The notes below the pieces were generated by a model that was not told where the DNA came from, made no database searches, and was given only the letters and a program-made list of their open reading frames with translations. Below, in pieces: positions 49,668 through 59,930 of a stretch of DNA of 64,000 nucleotides. The position numbers were made by a program, and so were the translations under genes. Every line of letters begins with the position of its first letter. Position 1 is the stretch's first letter. Source of the DNA: Vibrio hepatarius. Lineage in GTDB: Bacteria > Pseudomonadota > Gammaproteobacteria > Enterobacterales > Vibrionaceae. The stretch spans positions 29,726 to 93,725 of the forward strand of contig NZ_JAHKPM010000010.1 in assembly GCF_018860525.1 (NCBI RefSeq), given 5' to 3'.

Positions 49668-52600
49668 TTATAGACTCTTGAAGAGTTGGAGATTTTGTTC
49701 GATTTTTGAATGTGAATCTGACTTACCAAGTGCTTCACCACTATCATCATTGAAAACAAGACCACGAGTTAACTCAAAAGGCCCAGTTATTGCGTCGAAA
49801 GTCGCAAACATCACAATGAAGAAGAATAGCAAGAACATGAAGTATGAAAGCAACATACCTACAAAACCACTAACATCGATCACTCCAAACAATTTAATGT
49901 TAAGCCCCGCCATGGTAATCACATTATTGGTTACCTCTGCAAAGCTTGGTAAAACCGTTACCATCAGAGAGTAAGTCAAGTAAAATCCAACCACCAACAG
50001 AGGCAATCTCAGCATCATCAACAACCATTTGTTGAATAATATAGTCAATTTCTTCCTTACGTCGCTCCCTGTATTTGCGAAAGCATAAATTACGTGGAAG
50101 TTTGCGCTAAACACCATAGCCAACAAGTTTACTAGCACAGAGATGAATGCCGAATAAAATATCGCCGCAGGAACAAGAGGGATGATAAATGCAGCAATAA
50201 AGCCGAATGAAAGTATTAGCATACCTATGGTTGTTGTAGTTGTGGCGCTCATACTCATTGCTTGTTCTTGAGCTTTTGAGGGTTTCGCGCCATCTTTAAT
50301 CTTGATGTTACCACTAACCAAGTATCCCATTGCAAAACCACCAACAACAGATGCAGTCGTGAAGGAACCTCTAGGATCACTCCAGTAAGGGTTCTCGTCA
50401 TTATTTTTACCCAAGAACGGAGCTAAGAAGTGGGGAACAGTTAATGCCTCACCTTCAACAACCATAGATACAAGGCTCCCTCCTAAAAAGATTGCGCTCC
50501 CTGAAGCTAACATCCCGAAAAGAGAATTTAATGCCTTGTTCCATGGGTTTTGCTTAGCTTTCGTTTCATTCTTTGATTTTTTATTTGCTTCAATCGGCTT
50601 ATAGATAACAGTCGATGGACTTTCACCTTTTATAGAGCCGTCACTTGCCACCTTGATCTTCTTTTTCTTTTCGATGTAGCTATCATAAGCGCCTTGCGCA
50701 TGTTTCGAGCCTACCCCAGCTAGATAACCAGCGTACATTTTTAACAAGTACATTCCGAAGTTATGAACCTCATTAATCGGGTGTTCGCAAACCCTAAAAT
50801 ATTCATCACCGACTAAGTCTTTGTTTGTAATTACCCTTGATGGGTTAATCAAACATTGGAATATTTCATCAAAAGGTGACTTCTGAATAACCGTAACGCC
50901 GTCATATCCGTAATCTGTTCCCTTGAACGCAGGAGAAAACATGGAAACATCGACATTTGTCATATCTTTATAAAACCCATATAAAGGGACTTCTGGACTG
51001 ACATCACCAGCATATTCAGCTTTAAAGCTATAAATAACCCCCTGAGGTGCCGAGGAAATCTCACCACGCCCTAATCTCGTTAGAAGAGTCGCTGGCGTTG
51101 CGACAAAACCTAATGAATCGTAATATCTATTCAATGAAGCATTTTTCTCAATATGAACCAACGCCGCGCACTCAAATAAACCAGTTACCACAGCATTTGA
51201 GTCAACCAATCCACAGACACTCTTTAAGCAATCTTCCGGCGAATTAGTATTGCCAGCAGCGGTTGAATATGAGCACATTTGGTATTGTCTGCCACTCAAT
51301 CGGCGGGAATTTCTGATATCACTAAACTTATAGTTGCCATCTTCGTCGAGTAAAGGAGCAGCATCGAACTTTAACTGCTTAACCCCGAACACAGGACTCA
51401 CTTCACTTGTAAAGTCACCATCAAAACTTTTTGGGTACGCCAGTTTTGCGGTCACAAGGTAAGCAATACATTTTTCTGAAAGTGCTCTAAACTCGGCAAC
51501 TGAAGCATGTGTAGATTTATAGTTATCAGCAGGCTTAGCAAATTGCGAAGTTATCCTTTTTGCTTCATCTCTAGTAAATGGACACGCCTCAGTCCAGTAC
51601 CTTAGTGTATTAATATCTTTATTGACAACTTGATTTGCAGCGTTACCATCATCCATCAAGATCCTATCAGAATCGCTGCTAACGATTGAAAGCAACCCTT
51701 CTGCGTACCCAACAGAAACATCAACAAGCGTTCTTGCAAGGCTAGTGAAGGTCTTACTTTCAAGAGACTTATAGTCCATTTTAAACCCAAGTTCTTTGTC
51801 CCCCTTGAGTGACTCAACAACCTTTAAGGTTTCTAAATCTTTCTTCATCTGTATATCAAGAGCACAATCCGCCTTACCCTTTGTGTAGGTAAAACGTAAT
51901 TTGTAGTTATTACCATCCTTGGTCACAGACTCAACAATGTCATTGAAGTTTGGAGCAACACCATTCGTTTCAAAAGCAACACAAAGACCAAAATCCAGAA
52001 TTGCGGATACTTTGTTTTCGTCAACAGACATTATTCCTTTTGAGCCAGTATCCTGTGGGTAATCTGGGTCTGGAATTACATAAGTTGGGTTGCTAGCGAC
52101 ATATCTTTGCTTAAGTTTTCCATCAATATCTTCGGCAACACTAATAGCTTTGCCTACCCCAATAAACATTAACTGATGCAATATAGAATAATCGTAGACA
52201 CTACTCTCGCCCTTCTCTTTAAGTGCCTCATCATTATCGACAAACGGAGAAACAATCCAATCCAAGAAAGGCAAAGTCACTGCCACAACGAGAATTGATC
52301 TTAAAATGGTGATTGCAGGTGACTCTTTTGAGGCTGATTGTTCTGTGTTACGGTTTTGTGAAAGGTAAGATGAGTCGAAGGCATACATTGAAAACATAAC
52401 TAGCCACAACACACCAGTAACAATGTAAAGATACCTAAGAGTGTTAGCGATAGTATTTGCGGTCTCAACGGGCATTGGTGCAGCGCATGCAGACCTCTCA
52501 GAAACTGTCATACTTGATATAACATCTTTCTGCTTATCAGATAAATCGGTGTTATAAAACGAGCGTATCGACCCTTCTGAGCCAAACATTGCCAAAAACA

Positions 52601-52742
52601 CTCGACTTGAAATAGGCTTATACAGTTCTTCAACCTCAGCGGGACAAGTAACCGATATGTTAATACGGTTATCAGCAAAAACTAAAGGCGTCTGTAGTAA
52701 AACAATGAGAGCTAAAAAAGCACCCACAAAATTTTTTCGCAT
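49668..52742 (-). CDS. Large polytopic membrane protein, DotA/TraY-like, 1024 aa
   Basis: A signal peptide (1-23) is followed by an exported segment with Cys residues, two helices (about 104-122 and 147-164), a long exported domain to about 760, and a C-terminal cluster of five or more helices. The cluster includes FIAAFIIPLVPAAIFYSAFISVL, carrying an I-x-P-x-x-P motif seen in two of the other large proteins. This topology (signal peptide, big periplasmic loop, terminal helix cluster with P-x-x-P) is typical of DotA/TraY components of type IVB conjugation systems. It is the last of four such genes and has its own terminator. VirB6/TrbL-type is the alternative. Confidence 0.55.
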   Translation of the reverse strand: MRKNFVGAFLALIVLLQTPLVFADNRINISVTCPAEVEELYKPISSRVFLAMFGSEGSIRSFYNTDLSDKQKDVISSMTVSERSACAAPMPVETANTIANTLRYLYIVTGVLWLVMFSMYAFDSSYLSQNRNTEQSASKESPAITILRSILVVAVTLPFLDWIVSPFVDNDEALKEKGESSVYDYSILHQLMFIGVGKAISVAEDIDGKLKQRYVASNPTYVIPDPDYPQDTGSKGIMSVDENKVSAILDFGLCVAFETNGVAPNFNDIVESVTKDGNNYKLRFTYTKGKADCALDIQMKKDLETLKVVESLKGDKELGFKMDYKSLESKTFTSLARTLVDVSVGYAEGLLSIVSSDSDRILMDDGNAANQVVNKDINTLRYWTEACPFTRDEAKRITSQFAKPADNYKSTHASVAEFRALSEKCIAYLVTAKLAYPKSFDGDFTSEVSPVFGVKQLKFDAAPLLDEDGNYKFSDIRNSRRLSGRQYQMCSYSTAAGNTNSPEDCLKSVCGLVDSNAVVTGLFECAALVHIEKNASLNRYYDSLGFVATPATLLTRLGRGEISSAPQGVIYSFKAEYAGDVSPEVPLYGFYKDMTNVDVSMFSPAFKGTDYGYDGVTVIQKSPFDEIFQCLINPSRVITNKDLVGDEYFRVCEHPINEVHNFGMYLLKMYAGYLAGVGSKHAQGAYDSYIEKKKKIKVASDGSIKGESPSTVIYKPIEANKKSKNETKAKQNPWNKALNSLFGMLASGSAIFLGGSLVSMVVEGEALTVPHFLAPFLGKNNDENPYWSDPRGSFTTASVVGGFAMGYLVSGNIKIKDGAKPSKAQEQAMSMSATTTTTIGMLILSFGFIAAFIIPLVPAAIFYSAFISVLVNLLAMVFSANFHVIYAFANTGSDVRKKLTILFNKWLLMMLRLPLLVVGFYLTYSLMVTVLPSFAEVTNNVITMAGLNIKLFGVIDVSGFVGMLLSYFMFLLFFFIVMFATFDAITGPFELTRGLVFNDDSGEALGKSDSHSKIEQNLQLFKSL

Positions 52743-53170
52743 TTTTCTATAAGTCTACAAAAATCATAAAAAAAAAGCAGTCTATCGTGGTGGGTGAGTA
52801 TTAGTTTCTCAATTTTTCCCGACACAATTAGCTTAAGTAACTTAATGAGGCCACGCTTTCGGCAGTTCATCCCACTATCCAGATCGGTGATTACTTCATC
52901 ACAACCATAACCCATAAGTAACTCAGCTTGAGTGTACAGATCGGCTTTCTGGTCATGACTCGAAACACGAGCATAGCCAACAATCTTCCTCTCAAAATTT
53001 ATACCTAGTAAAACTCTGATGGAATTAATGGAAAATCGACGGTGATTGCCTAGAGTACGGTGTGATTCTTGAATTTTTCTAGACTTCTGCCAACGACGAA
53101 TAGTGGGAACAGAGACGGCAAGCATCTCTGCTGTTTCGCCTACCGAAAGGTACTTATTAACCTTAATCAT
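52712..53170 (-). pseudogene. IS607-type serine recombinase (TnpA), 3'-truncated
   Basis: The N-terminus is a MerR-like DNA-binding domain (VGETAEMLAVSVPTIRRWQK). It is followed by the resolvase core with the nucleophile region YARVSSHDQKADL and the LDSGMNCRKRGLIKLL segment. Homology ends at THHDRLL (about 52777), after which the frame runs into unrelated AT-rich sequence and overlaps the next gene's start. The last third of the catalytic domain is missing and there is no TnpB. It sits between two DotA-like genes. A 58-bp part of it is repeated after nrdB. Confidence 0.85.
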
Positions 53171-53235
53171 TTCTTATAATGATCAGGTTTGATAGGCTAT
53201 TTATCAACTAGCGAATTACCCTCTTCTAGATCCTC

Positions 53236-56200
53236 TCAACCACCCTCGCCATCAAAATTGTTGTTAGCTGTCGGGTCTTGGTTAGCATTGAGATTGCTGC
53301 GTTCACTATTTAGTGAATCCACTCCTTTTCTTGAAGCATCAAGAGTCTCATTGCTATCTTTCATACTATTTTTGCGCATAGTTGGAGTCCCTTCTTTAGC
53401 AACTTTACTTGCCTCATCTGCTGTCAAACCTTTTGTTTTCAAGGTGCTTGAAATAAGCTCAGAGGCTTTATCTTTAGCGTTTACACCAACATCTGATGCA
53501 CCCCTAAGTGTCGTTCTTAAGTGCTGCCCTGCATTTTGTAGGTAGATCTCATTGTTCTTCTTAATCACCTCTTTTGCGGCTTTCTTCTTCAAGTTTCTAC
53601 CCTCCATAACTTTGTTATTTAATTTATTTTGAGAGTATGCAGCGGTTGCAAACAAAATTGCGTTGGCTTTGTTTTCACGAGAATCCATAGACTCGGCACC
53701 AATCTTTTTAATGATGTTGTTTGGTGCTTTAAGGCTGACCTCGTATATCATCTTAATTATGTATATGTAGCTAAACCACATCACGACAACCAATATCAAG
53801 TTCATGATAATCTTGAAAGGGTTGAAGAAGAAATCAGCAGTAGAACCCAACCCTACAATCATGTTGATTGAGGTTAAATCCATAATAATAAAAGCTACAT
53901 AGGTTAAGGTAAACGCCACCAAAAAACCTACTATTATCGCAAATGGACGAATAATAATGTTAACAAACGTACCGTATAACGATTTCTCTGGTGCAGTGTT
54001 TGGGTCATTCTGATCAAGGAACAAGAAGAATGTCATTGCAATCAGTGATGATATAACCATTAGTTGAGCAACCAACATCAGCCAGCCAATATATGACAAC
54101 AGGTGTGCTGTTACAGGAATCATCGGTGTGATAATTGACATAATGAGACCAATAATAATCATTATTGCTGCTACCCAAGCCGCAATAAAGGTTGCCGCAG
54201 AGACCAGAACTTTACCTCCTCCGATACTATCTAATTTATCGAGCAGTTCTTTCTTCTTGTTGCTCTCAGCATTTGCTTTACTTGCTTTGTTGCTAGCTGC
54301 ATTCTTGTTTGACCCTTTTCCGCTATCTAATTTACCATCAGTTTTAGCGGCCTCTGCTGCATCCTTAGAAAGCAGATTGTTTACGGCGTCTGACAAGGCG
54401 CTTCCTGCCTTCAGCATGAAGTACATCGATAAAACGCTTAGGCCGTAACCTAAGAGTCTTTTACCATTATTTTGAGCATAAAACAGTTGGTGGCCTATGT
54501 ATATTTCACAAGACCCTGCCAATACAAATTCCCCTGCTTCGCCAAATAACTCTCTTGCTTTCGTAAATGAATCCTCAACTCCACACAAGGATACAATCTG
54601 ATGATATTTTTCTGGGGTGAGCTGGATGGTGGCTACCTCACTACCGTCATCACCACCTGCTCTACTTAGAATCTTAAAGGCCGCTTGAATCTTCTCTGAG
54701 ATAGAAATTTTTGCTTTGTCCTCAATTGCCTGTGTTTGTGTGGCACCAAGCTTACTCTCAACAGCCCCACCCGTATAATTCAAATCAGTCTCACTTCTTG
54801 ATCCATCACCTGAGCTATGACTACCACCTTGTTCAGTAAACATCTGTGCATCAGCCGCTGCTGCGATTTCAGATAAATCACTTCCGACTCCAGATTTAGC
54901 TTTTACATATAAAAACTCTGGTGCCTTGACTTTATACTGAGACAAATATCTAGACAGCTCTTTGTCTACTGGCGGCAGGAAGTTTGAGCTAGCAGAATAA
55001 ATGACTCTTGATGTTTCAATAGCCTTAAAATCCATTTGGATTTTTATATTTAAGACCTGCTTAGCTTTAGTGTTTAGCCCTCTAGCTAACGCTAGGAAGT
55101 TATGACTGAATGAAGCAAAACCCTCTTCTCTTGTCGCTTTCGAAATATCATTGATTGTCAATTTGCTAGACTCCAATGACTGAGCATAAACTATGGCTTG
55201 AGTAATACCCTTTACCACGGCCTGCCTCGCCAGCTCAACCGTCGAATTGTATCTATCAAAGCTGTCGTAAATCTCAATATACAAATCCTGTATTTGAATA
55301 CGCCCTTGATTTGAAGCTTCCAATGAACCACTCAAAAATGACTGGAGGCTAGAAGAGTCAGCATCGAAAGGCATCTTTAACTTCCTTCCTTCCACTATCG
55401 CACACTGCAAGCTAAAATCGCTTACACCAACATTTCCTCGATTGAGTGAATTAACGGTATCTTTTGTGCGTATGTATGCTTTTCTATCTGTGTAACATCT
55501 GTCAGAAACCAACAACTTTGCGAACCTATCAGCAAGTTCAGCTCTATGATTAAAAACATCATAAGACTCTGAATCCTGTTCACTGAGCCTTCCACCTTCA
55601 GCGACAAACATCACGTTATCAAAGAAATAGTTTGCTGCACTAATAAGGAACTTTTCCTTAATAAATTCGTTCCCTAAATCATTAAGTAGAACATCAACTT
55701 CTACCTTAACTTCGTTCCAAAGATCTATTAGCTTATCCTTGCTCGACATGTCCTCAAATGAGATACCTTCAACTTTAGAATCAATCAATGAGATGATTTT
55801 TTCTTGAGTCTCGTTGTACTTATCAATGTCAGGCATTGTTACATCTGAAACGAAGGCAGGTTTATTAACTCTTTTCTCAGAACAGACATAGGGTGCTGCC
55901 TTACCTGAATCATTATCAATATTGAACCCAACACTGGTAGAAAACCCAGTATCATCAGAAGATATCTCAATAAGAGATGCATATCCGTCATCAATTGTAG
56001 AATATTGATAACCATTACCCCCCCTAGAAAGAGTTGACTTAGAGCCAGTTGATCTCTCTTTAGCTCCTGCATAAACACCCAACAACGAAACTTGAGCAGC
56101 ACATATAGCATCTTCAATTAATACGCGACTTTTAGTGACGGGGATTGAGGCTAAATTTGGTGCCCCCTCTGTATCTAAGAATGTTTTCTCTCTTTCGTCA

Positions 56201-56862
56201 GGTAAATCTGACATCATCATATACCCAACAGTAGACACAGCAATGTTAGCAGCACCTATAGCTGCCAAAACCGCAACCCCCATTATTACTTGAATCACAA
56301 GCACATCCGTTTGGGAACCCATAAGTTCAGAGTTAACAGGTAGCGGCGCAATCAAAACTATACCAACACCAATTCGAGAGAAAGTTTTAAACAGACCTAT
56401 CCTATTTCCCCCTATCTCACCAGATCGTAAGGCTGCGAAAGACGTAACCAAGATCTGAAGAAACATCAGAGCACTCACCAAATACAAAGCTAGACCTTGA
56501 ATTGAAATTACTGAATCTTCTAGGTTAACAATGTCGTTTCGGTATTCATCTTTTCTGGAAGTTAAGTCGAGATCTGAGTTTAGTCCACTAATCTTAACCT
56601 GATTTAATATTTCATTTTTATACTCAAGATTAGTTAGCTTTATCGCCGTCTCCATAGTCGCAGGGAAGTGATAAAGCGTAGATACTACCGACTTATCCTT
56701 TGGACAAATGGTTGACGAAAATGGTTTTGGTAAAGGATAACCGTGATCATTAAGATACACATCGCAACCAACGGAAGTTTCCTCGGCAGGGGATGCCGCA
56801 CCAAGCATAGGGGATACGACTACCGCTATCAGAGCAATGATTTTTTTAGAAATGCCAAGCAT
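53236..56862 (-). CDS. Large polytopic membrane protein, DotA/TraY-like, 1208 aa
   Basis: A signal peptide (1-23, ending GAAS) precedes helices near 110-135, 150-175 and 185-215, then an exported domain of about 550 residues. A C-terminal membrane cluster with MSIITPMIPVTAHLLSYIGW carries the I-x-P-x-x-P motif, followed by IIRPFAIIVGFLVAFTLTYV. The final 170 residues form a soluble tail with repeated Asn/Ser and Lys. The layout matches the other three large proteins. I assign it to the DotA/TraY-like group with moderate confidence; no ATPase partners are seen here. Confidence 0.55.
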   Translation of the reverse strand: MLGISKKIIALIAVVVSPMLGAASPAEETSVGCDVYLNDHGYPLPKPFSSTICPKDKSVVSTLYHFPATMETAIKLTNLEYKNEILNQVKISGLNSDLDLTSRKDEYRNDIVNLEDSVISIQGLALYLVSALMFLQILVTSFAALRSGEIGGNRIGLFKTFSRIGVGIVLIAPLPVNSELMGSQTDVLVIQVIMGVAVLAAIGAANIAVSTVGYMMMSDLPDEREKTFLDTEGAPNLASIPVTKSRVLIEDAICAAQVSLLGVYAGAKERSTGSKSTLSRGGNGYQYSTIDDGYASLIEISSDDTGFSTSVGFNIDNDSGKAAPYVCSEKRVNKPAFVSDVTMPDIDKYNETQEKIISLIDSKVEGISFEDMSSKDKLIDLWNEVKVEVDVLLNDLGNEFIKEKFLISAANYFFDNVMFVAEGGRLSEQDSESYDVFNHRAELADRFAKLLVSDRCYTDRKAYIRTKDTVNSLNRGNVGVSDFSLQCAIVEGRKLKMPFDADSSSLQSFLSGSLEASNQGRIQIQDLYIEIYDSFDRYNSTVELARQAVVKGITQAIVYAQSLESSKLTINDISKATREEGFASFSHNFLALARGLNTKAKQVLNIKIQMDFKAIETSRVIYSASSNFLPPVDKELSRYLSQYKVKAPEFLYVKAKSGVGSDLSEIAAAADAQMFTEQGGSHSSGDGSRSETDLNYTGGAVESKLGATQTQAIEDKAKISISEKIQAAFKILSRAGGDDGSEVATIQLTPEKYHQIVSLCGVEDSFTKARELFGEAGEFVLAGSCEIYIGHQLFYAQNNGKRLLGYGLSVLSMYFMLKAGSALSDAVNNLLSKDAAEAAKTDGKLDSGKGSNKNAASNKASKANAESNKKKELLDKLDSIGGGKVLVSAATFIAAWVAAIMIIIGLIMSIITPMIPVTAHLLSYIGWLMLVAQLMVISSLIAMTFFLFLDQNDPNTAPEKSLYGTFVNIIIRPFAIIVGFLVAFTLTYVAFIIMDLTSINMIVGLGSTADFFFNPFKIIMNLILVVVMWFSYIYIIKMIYEVSLKAPNNIIKKIGAESMDSRENKANAILFATAAYSQNKLNNKVMEGRNLKKKAAKEVIKKNNEIYLQNAGQHLRTTLRGASDVGVNAKDKASELISSTLKTKGLTADEASKVAKEGTPTMRKNSMKDSNETLDASRKGVDSLNSERSNLNANQDPTANNNFDGEGG

Positions 56863-56910
56863 TGAAAATTTTATTTACTTATAATTTAACAAAATTTCCA
56901 ATTAAAGATA

Positions 56911-56932
56911 AGGCGAGCACTATTGCTCGCCT
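56911..56932 (-). terminator. Terminator after the 874-aa gene
   Basis: Minus strand GGCGAGCA-ATAG-TGCTCGCC, followed by TTATCTTT. Located in the 77-bp gap before the 1208-aa gene. Confidence 0.75.
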
Positions 56933-56939
56933 TTATACA

Positions 56940-59564
56940 CTATTTTAAATAGTAGGTTGGAAGTATGGTGGTTTTCACGAAACCAAGAAGTTCTTGATGA
57001 ACATCCTCAGCTCTAACCCCTGTTACGTCATCGACGAAATCTGTTGTTTTATCATAAACATAATTAATCATCTTAACACCACGATACATCCCCCACATTA
57101 AGGCAAAGTTTAAAGAAACAATTACGATTATTGTGGTCAGTAGGTCAGCCATTCCGTTTGACGATATCTCAGTGATAGTTGATCCATACAATATAACCAT
57201 ATAGGCCGCCAAATTGGAGGCTATAGTCCCGATGATGAATGCAGCCATGAGTGCAACAAATATCATCGATAAATCGATGGATAACCTGAACATCGCACCT
57301 AAAACATAACGTGATACTGTTACGTTGTCTTCGTCTTCCTCTGTTTCGTGAAATTGATCTTTAAGAAACTTGATAGCCATAAGAGGCGATGCGATTAAGT
57401 AAATGATAAATCTTTTTATAGATAGGAATAGCAAGCTTATTGCAGTCCACAAGAAAAATGCACCTGCCACTAACTTAGCCAAAATAGCACTTAGAAATAA
57501 AATTCCACCTACAGTAAACATGGTTTTCATGAATATTAAGGTACTGGTGTTATATTCTATTCCTTGACCAATGAAAATCTTGATACCGGAAGCCAGAATA
57601 AGTGTCACACCAGATATAGGGAGAAGAACACTGTACACCATTTGCATGTAACTGTAAGGCTCTATTGTTTTTAACCGAACATTTTCCAAAGGAAGAGATC
57701 CTGATTCATCCCCGTCCTTTGGCACAATGAGATCATCGATGTTCGACAAAACACTAAACCAACCTCTTGAGTCCTCGCTGTAAACTACGCTATTAACTTT
57801 TGTTGCCAAGTCTTGAGATTCTGATAAATCACTACCCATACTTTGTCTGGCAATCTGGTCTAAGGGCAAACTTACTGGACTGATACTAGAAATGGAGTCT
57901 AGTGCAACACGTTTTGAAAAATCACTAGCTAAAGAACTCTTCATTTCAGAGAACTCATTCTCAAAGCGCAACATATAACCAACGGCTGTCATTACAGCCT
58001 CTATCGGTGATATGAAAAACCCTCTGTGGTAAAACTTATAGTCTGACGAAGCAAAGCTGACCTGTTCTATTCTTTGAGATTTTGCTGACGTCTGCAATGA
58101 CTCATTAATATTGTTGTATATGGACTGAATATCAACGGATGGTTCCGTAGGTAACATTTTAGCACCTTGTGTTTCCGATACTCCGTAAAACACACCGACT
58201 GTTCCAAACCCATCGGAGCTATCACGAGATTTACAAACGAAAGAAGAGTCAAACGAATCATAAGACCACCCTGTCACATCAGGATAATCCCCTCTTCTAG
58301 CCTTGTTAGCACAAAACGATTGTTTCTGGAAACGATAGACTTCATCGAAGGCGGCTCCCATTTTAGGGATCACCTTTTGGACTTCATTCCAATAACTTTC
58401 GCTATTGAATTTTAATGCTTCATTTACCTCGATATCAGGGATCAAGTTATTCATTTGAGTTACCGAGCCTTTGAATGAAATTTGGGGTTTTGAGCGCATA
58501 CTAATGTAGCCTTCCCCTGTTCTCTGTAGGAAGAACTTACAGCCAGCATCATTTGCGAACCTTTCACTCCAATCAGAACCAAAACACGTAGCCTTGAGTT
58601 CGAATTCTGTTCCTATTAACTTATTATCCTCGTTAAACTTGGAAATTCCAGCACGAAGACTTTCATTTGTTAGTGATTTACCTTCTGTTAAAGAAAAGAC
58701 CTTTCTCCCGATAGACTGTTCCGCTAATAGCTTCTGGTTAGCTAGAACTACGACTTGAGAAATGATCTTCTTAGTATCTTCATCTGCCAACCTTGTGTAG
58801 GTGATATTTTGTTCATCACTATTTTCTGTAGTCTTAATGATGTGGGTAAATAGAGCCGACGAAGCAACGAGAGCAAAGTTAGCAGCGAAATAGTTACTAA
58901 CCACAACAGCAAAAACCATGAGTAGTTGAGCTAAGCTAACCCCACCGAGATCGTCCATTGGCCTAATAAGGATGAGAGCAATTATTATCGCTGGGGTGGA
59001 AATGATTAACTTCTTCCAAGCTTTTGAATTGTCTTCTACCGTCATTGATACCCACGACATTCTTCCTATTGCGAGCGCAATTATTCCCCCTGAAGCAATA
59101 AGTAGTACGTAGTTGAATGCACCCAACACCGTCTCGAAATTAAAGTGCTTCATTATCGGCAAGACAGAGAAATCTGACTCATCCTCTATAGTGTCAAACA
59201 TTTTGTAGATTGCTGTCGTCTTATATGCCGGATTATCGGGGTCTAAATAAGGTGAATATACACCTCCCTCGAATTTTAAGTGCTTGAACTCAGATGACTC
59301 TGGAGCCATTTCCTTCAATTGTTCTATGATATGAAGATCATTTTCAGGTATCACCATTTTTCCCGCCATCTCCACTGCTCTTTTCGTGGTATTTGGCATC
59401 AGGAACGTGAGTGTTTCAATAACAACGTCAGCTTTGGGAGCCACAGTTATTTCACCACTATTTTTGGATACATCCGAAGCTGCTGCCGAAAACGAAAAAA
59501 CAACCGATAGCAGCAATAACGGATTAAATACATTCTTAAATTTCTTTATAAAGTTAGGAGCCAT
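56940..59564 (-). CDS. Large polytopic membrane protein, DotA/TraY-like, 874 aa
   Basis: A signal peptide (about 1-29) and an exported segment to about 145 are followed by helices near 150-170, 187-205 and 210-240. An exported domain lies at about 245-625 with several Cys. A C-terminal cluster follows (VLLPISGVTLILASGIKIFI, FTVGGILFLSAILAKLVAGA, FIIGTIASNLAAYMVILYG, VIVSLNFALMWGMYRGV) and a short cytoplasmic tail. It is the shortest of the four and I did not find the P-x-x-P motif in it, but the topology agrees. It follows a 91-aa membrane gene by 2 bp, so the two form a unit. Confidence 0.5.
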   Translation of the reverse strand: MAPNFIKKFKNVFNPLLLLSVVFSFSAAASDVSKNSGEITVAPKADVVIETLTFLMPNTTKRAVEMAGKMVIPENDLHIIEQLKEMAPESSEFKHLKFEGGVYSPYLDPDNPAYKTTAIYKMFDTIEDESDFSVLPIMKHFNFETVLGAFNYVLLIASGGIIALAIGRMSWVSMTVEDNSKAWKKLIISTPAIIIALILIRPMDDLGGVSLAQLLMVFAVVVSNYFAANFALVASSALFTHIIKTTENSDEQNITYTRLADEDTKKIISQVVVLANQKLLAEQSIGRKVFSLTEGKSLTNESLRAGISKFNEDNKLIGTEFELKATCFGSDWSERFANDAGCKFFLQRTGEGYISMRSKPQISFKGSVTQMNNLIPDIEVNEALKFNSESYWNEVQKVIPKMGAAFDEVYRFQKQSFCANKARRGDYPDVTGWSYDSFDSSFVCKSRDSSDGFGTVGVFYGVSETQGAKMLPTEPSVDIQSIYNNINESLQTSAKSQRIEQVSFASSDYKFYHRGFFISPIEAVMTAVGYMLRFENEFSEMKSSLASDFSKRVALDSISSISPVSLPLDQIARQSMGSDLSESQDLATKVNSVVYSEDSRGWFSVLSNIDDLIVPKDGDESGSLPLENVRLKTIEPYSYMQMVYSVLLPISGVTLILASGIKIFIGQGIEYNTSTLIFMKTMFTVGGILFLSAILAKLVAGAFFLWTAISLLFLSIKRFIIYLIASPLMAIKFLKDQFHETEEDEDNVTVSRYVLGAMFRLSIDLSMIFVALMAAFIIGTIASNLAAYMVILYGSTITEISSNGMADLLTTIIVIVSLNFALMWGMYRGVKMINYVYDKTTDFVDDVTGVRAEDVHQELLGFVKTTILPTYYLK

Positions 59565-59566
59565 CT

Positions 59567-59842
59567 TTAGTTCTGGTTTTCATTTTCTATCTTTTTGTCT
59601 ATATCCTCCAAGGAGTAGTAAAGTGCGTTATATTGATCTGGGATTGAAGTGGCACTAACAAGCAAAACCACAGAAAATAGACCTGAAATTGAAACCCAAA
59701 TCAATGAATAAATTAATCTAAAGGTGACATTACCGCCGTCAGAAAGTGCCTGTTTAGCCTTTCTTAAACTGGCAAAAGCAATGAATACCAAAATCGCGTA
59801 ACTGAATGAGATAGTCAGTGCGGTAATTAAAGTGTTTGTCAT
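59567..59842 (-). CDS. Small two-helix membrane protein, 91 aa
   Basis: Two hydrophobic segments (about 5-25, ALTISFSYAILVFIAFASL, and 43-67, IYSLIWVSISGLFSVVLLVSA) flank a basic loop (RKAKQ), with an acidic C-terminal tail. It lies 2 bp upstream of the 874-aa gene and is probably translated with it, suggesting a small partner subunit. No family recognised. Confidence 0.6.
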   Translation of the reverse strand: MTNTLITALTISFSYAILVFIAFASLRKAKQALSDGGNVTFRLIYSLIWVSISGLFSVVLLVSATSIPDQYNALYYSLEDIDKKIENENQN

Positions 59843-59880
59843 TTTTTATATAAGTATATAAATACTAACAGGTAAAAAAA

Positions 59881-59902
59881 AGCAGGCCATCATAGACCTG
59901 CT
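59881..59902 (-). terminator. Terminator after the 1182-aa gene
   Basis: Minus strand AGCAGG-10 nt-CCTGCT followed by nine T. Separates the 1182-aa gene from the 91-aa gene. Confidence 0.85.
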
Positions 59903-59930
59903 TTTTTTGCAACTTAAGAGATTAACTCCT

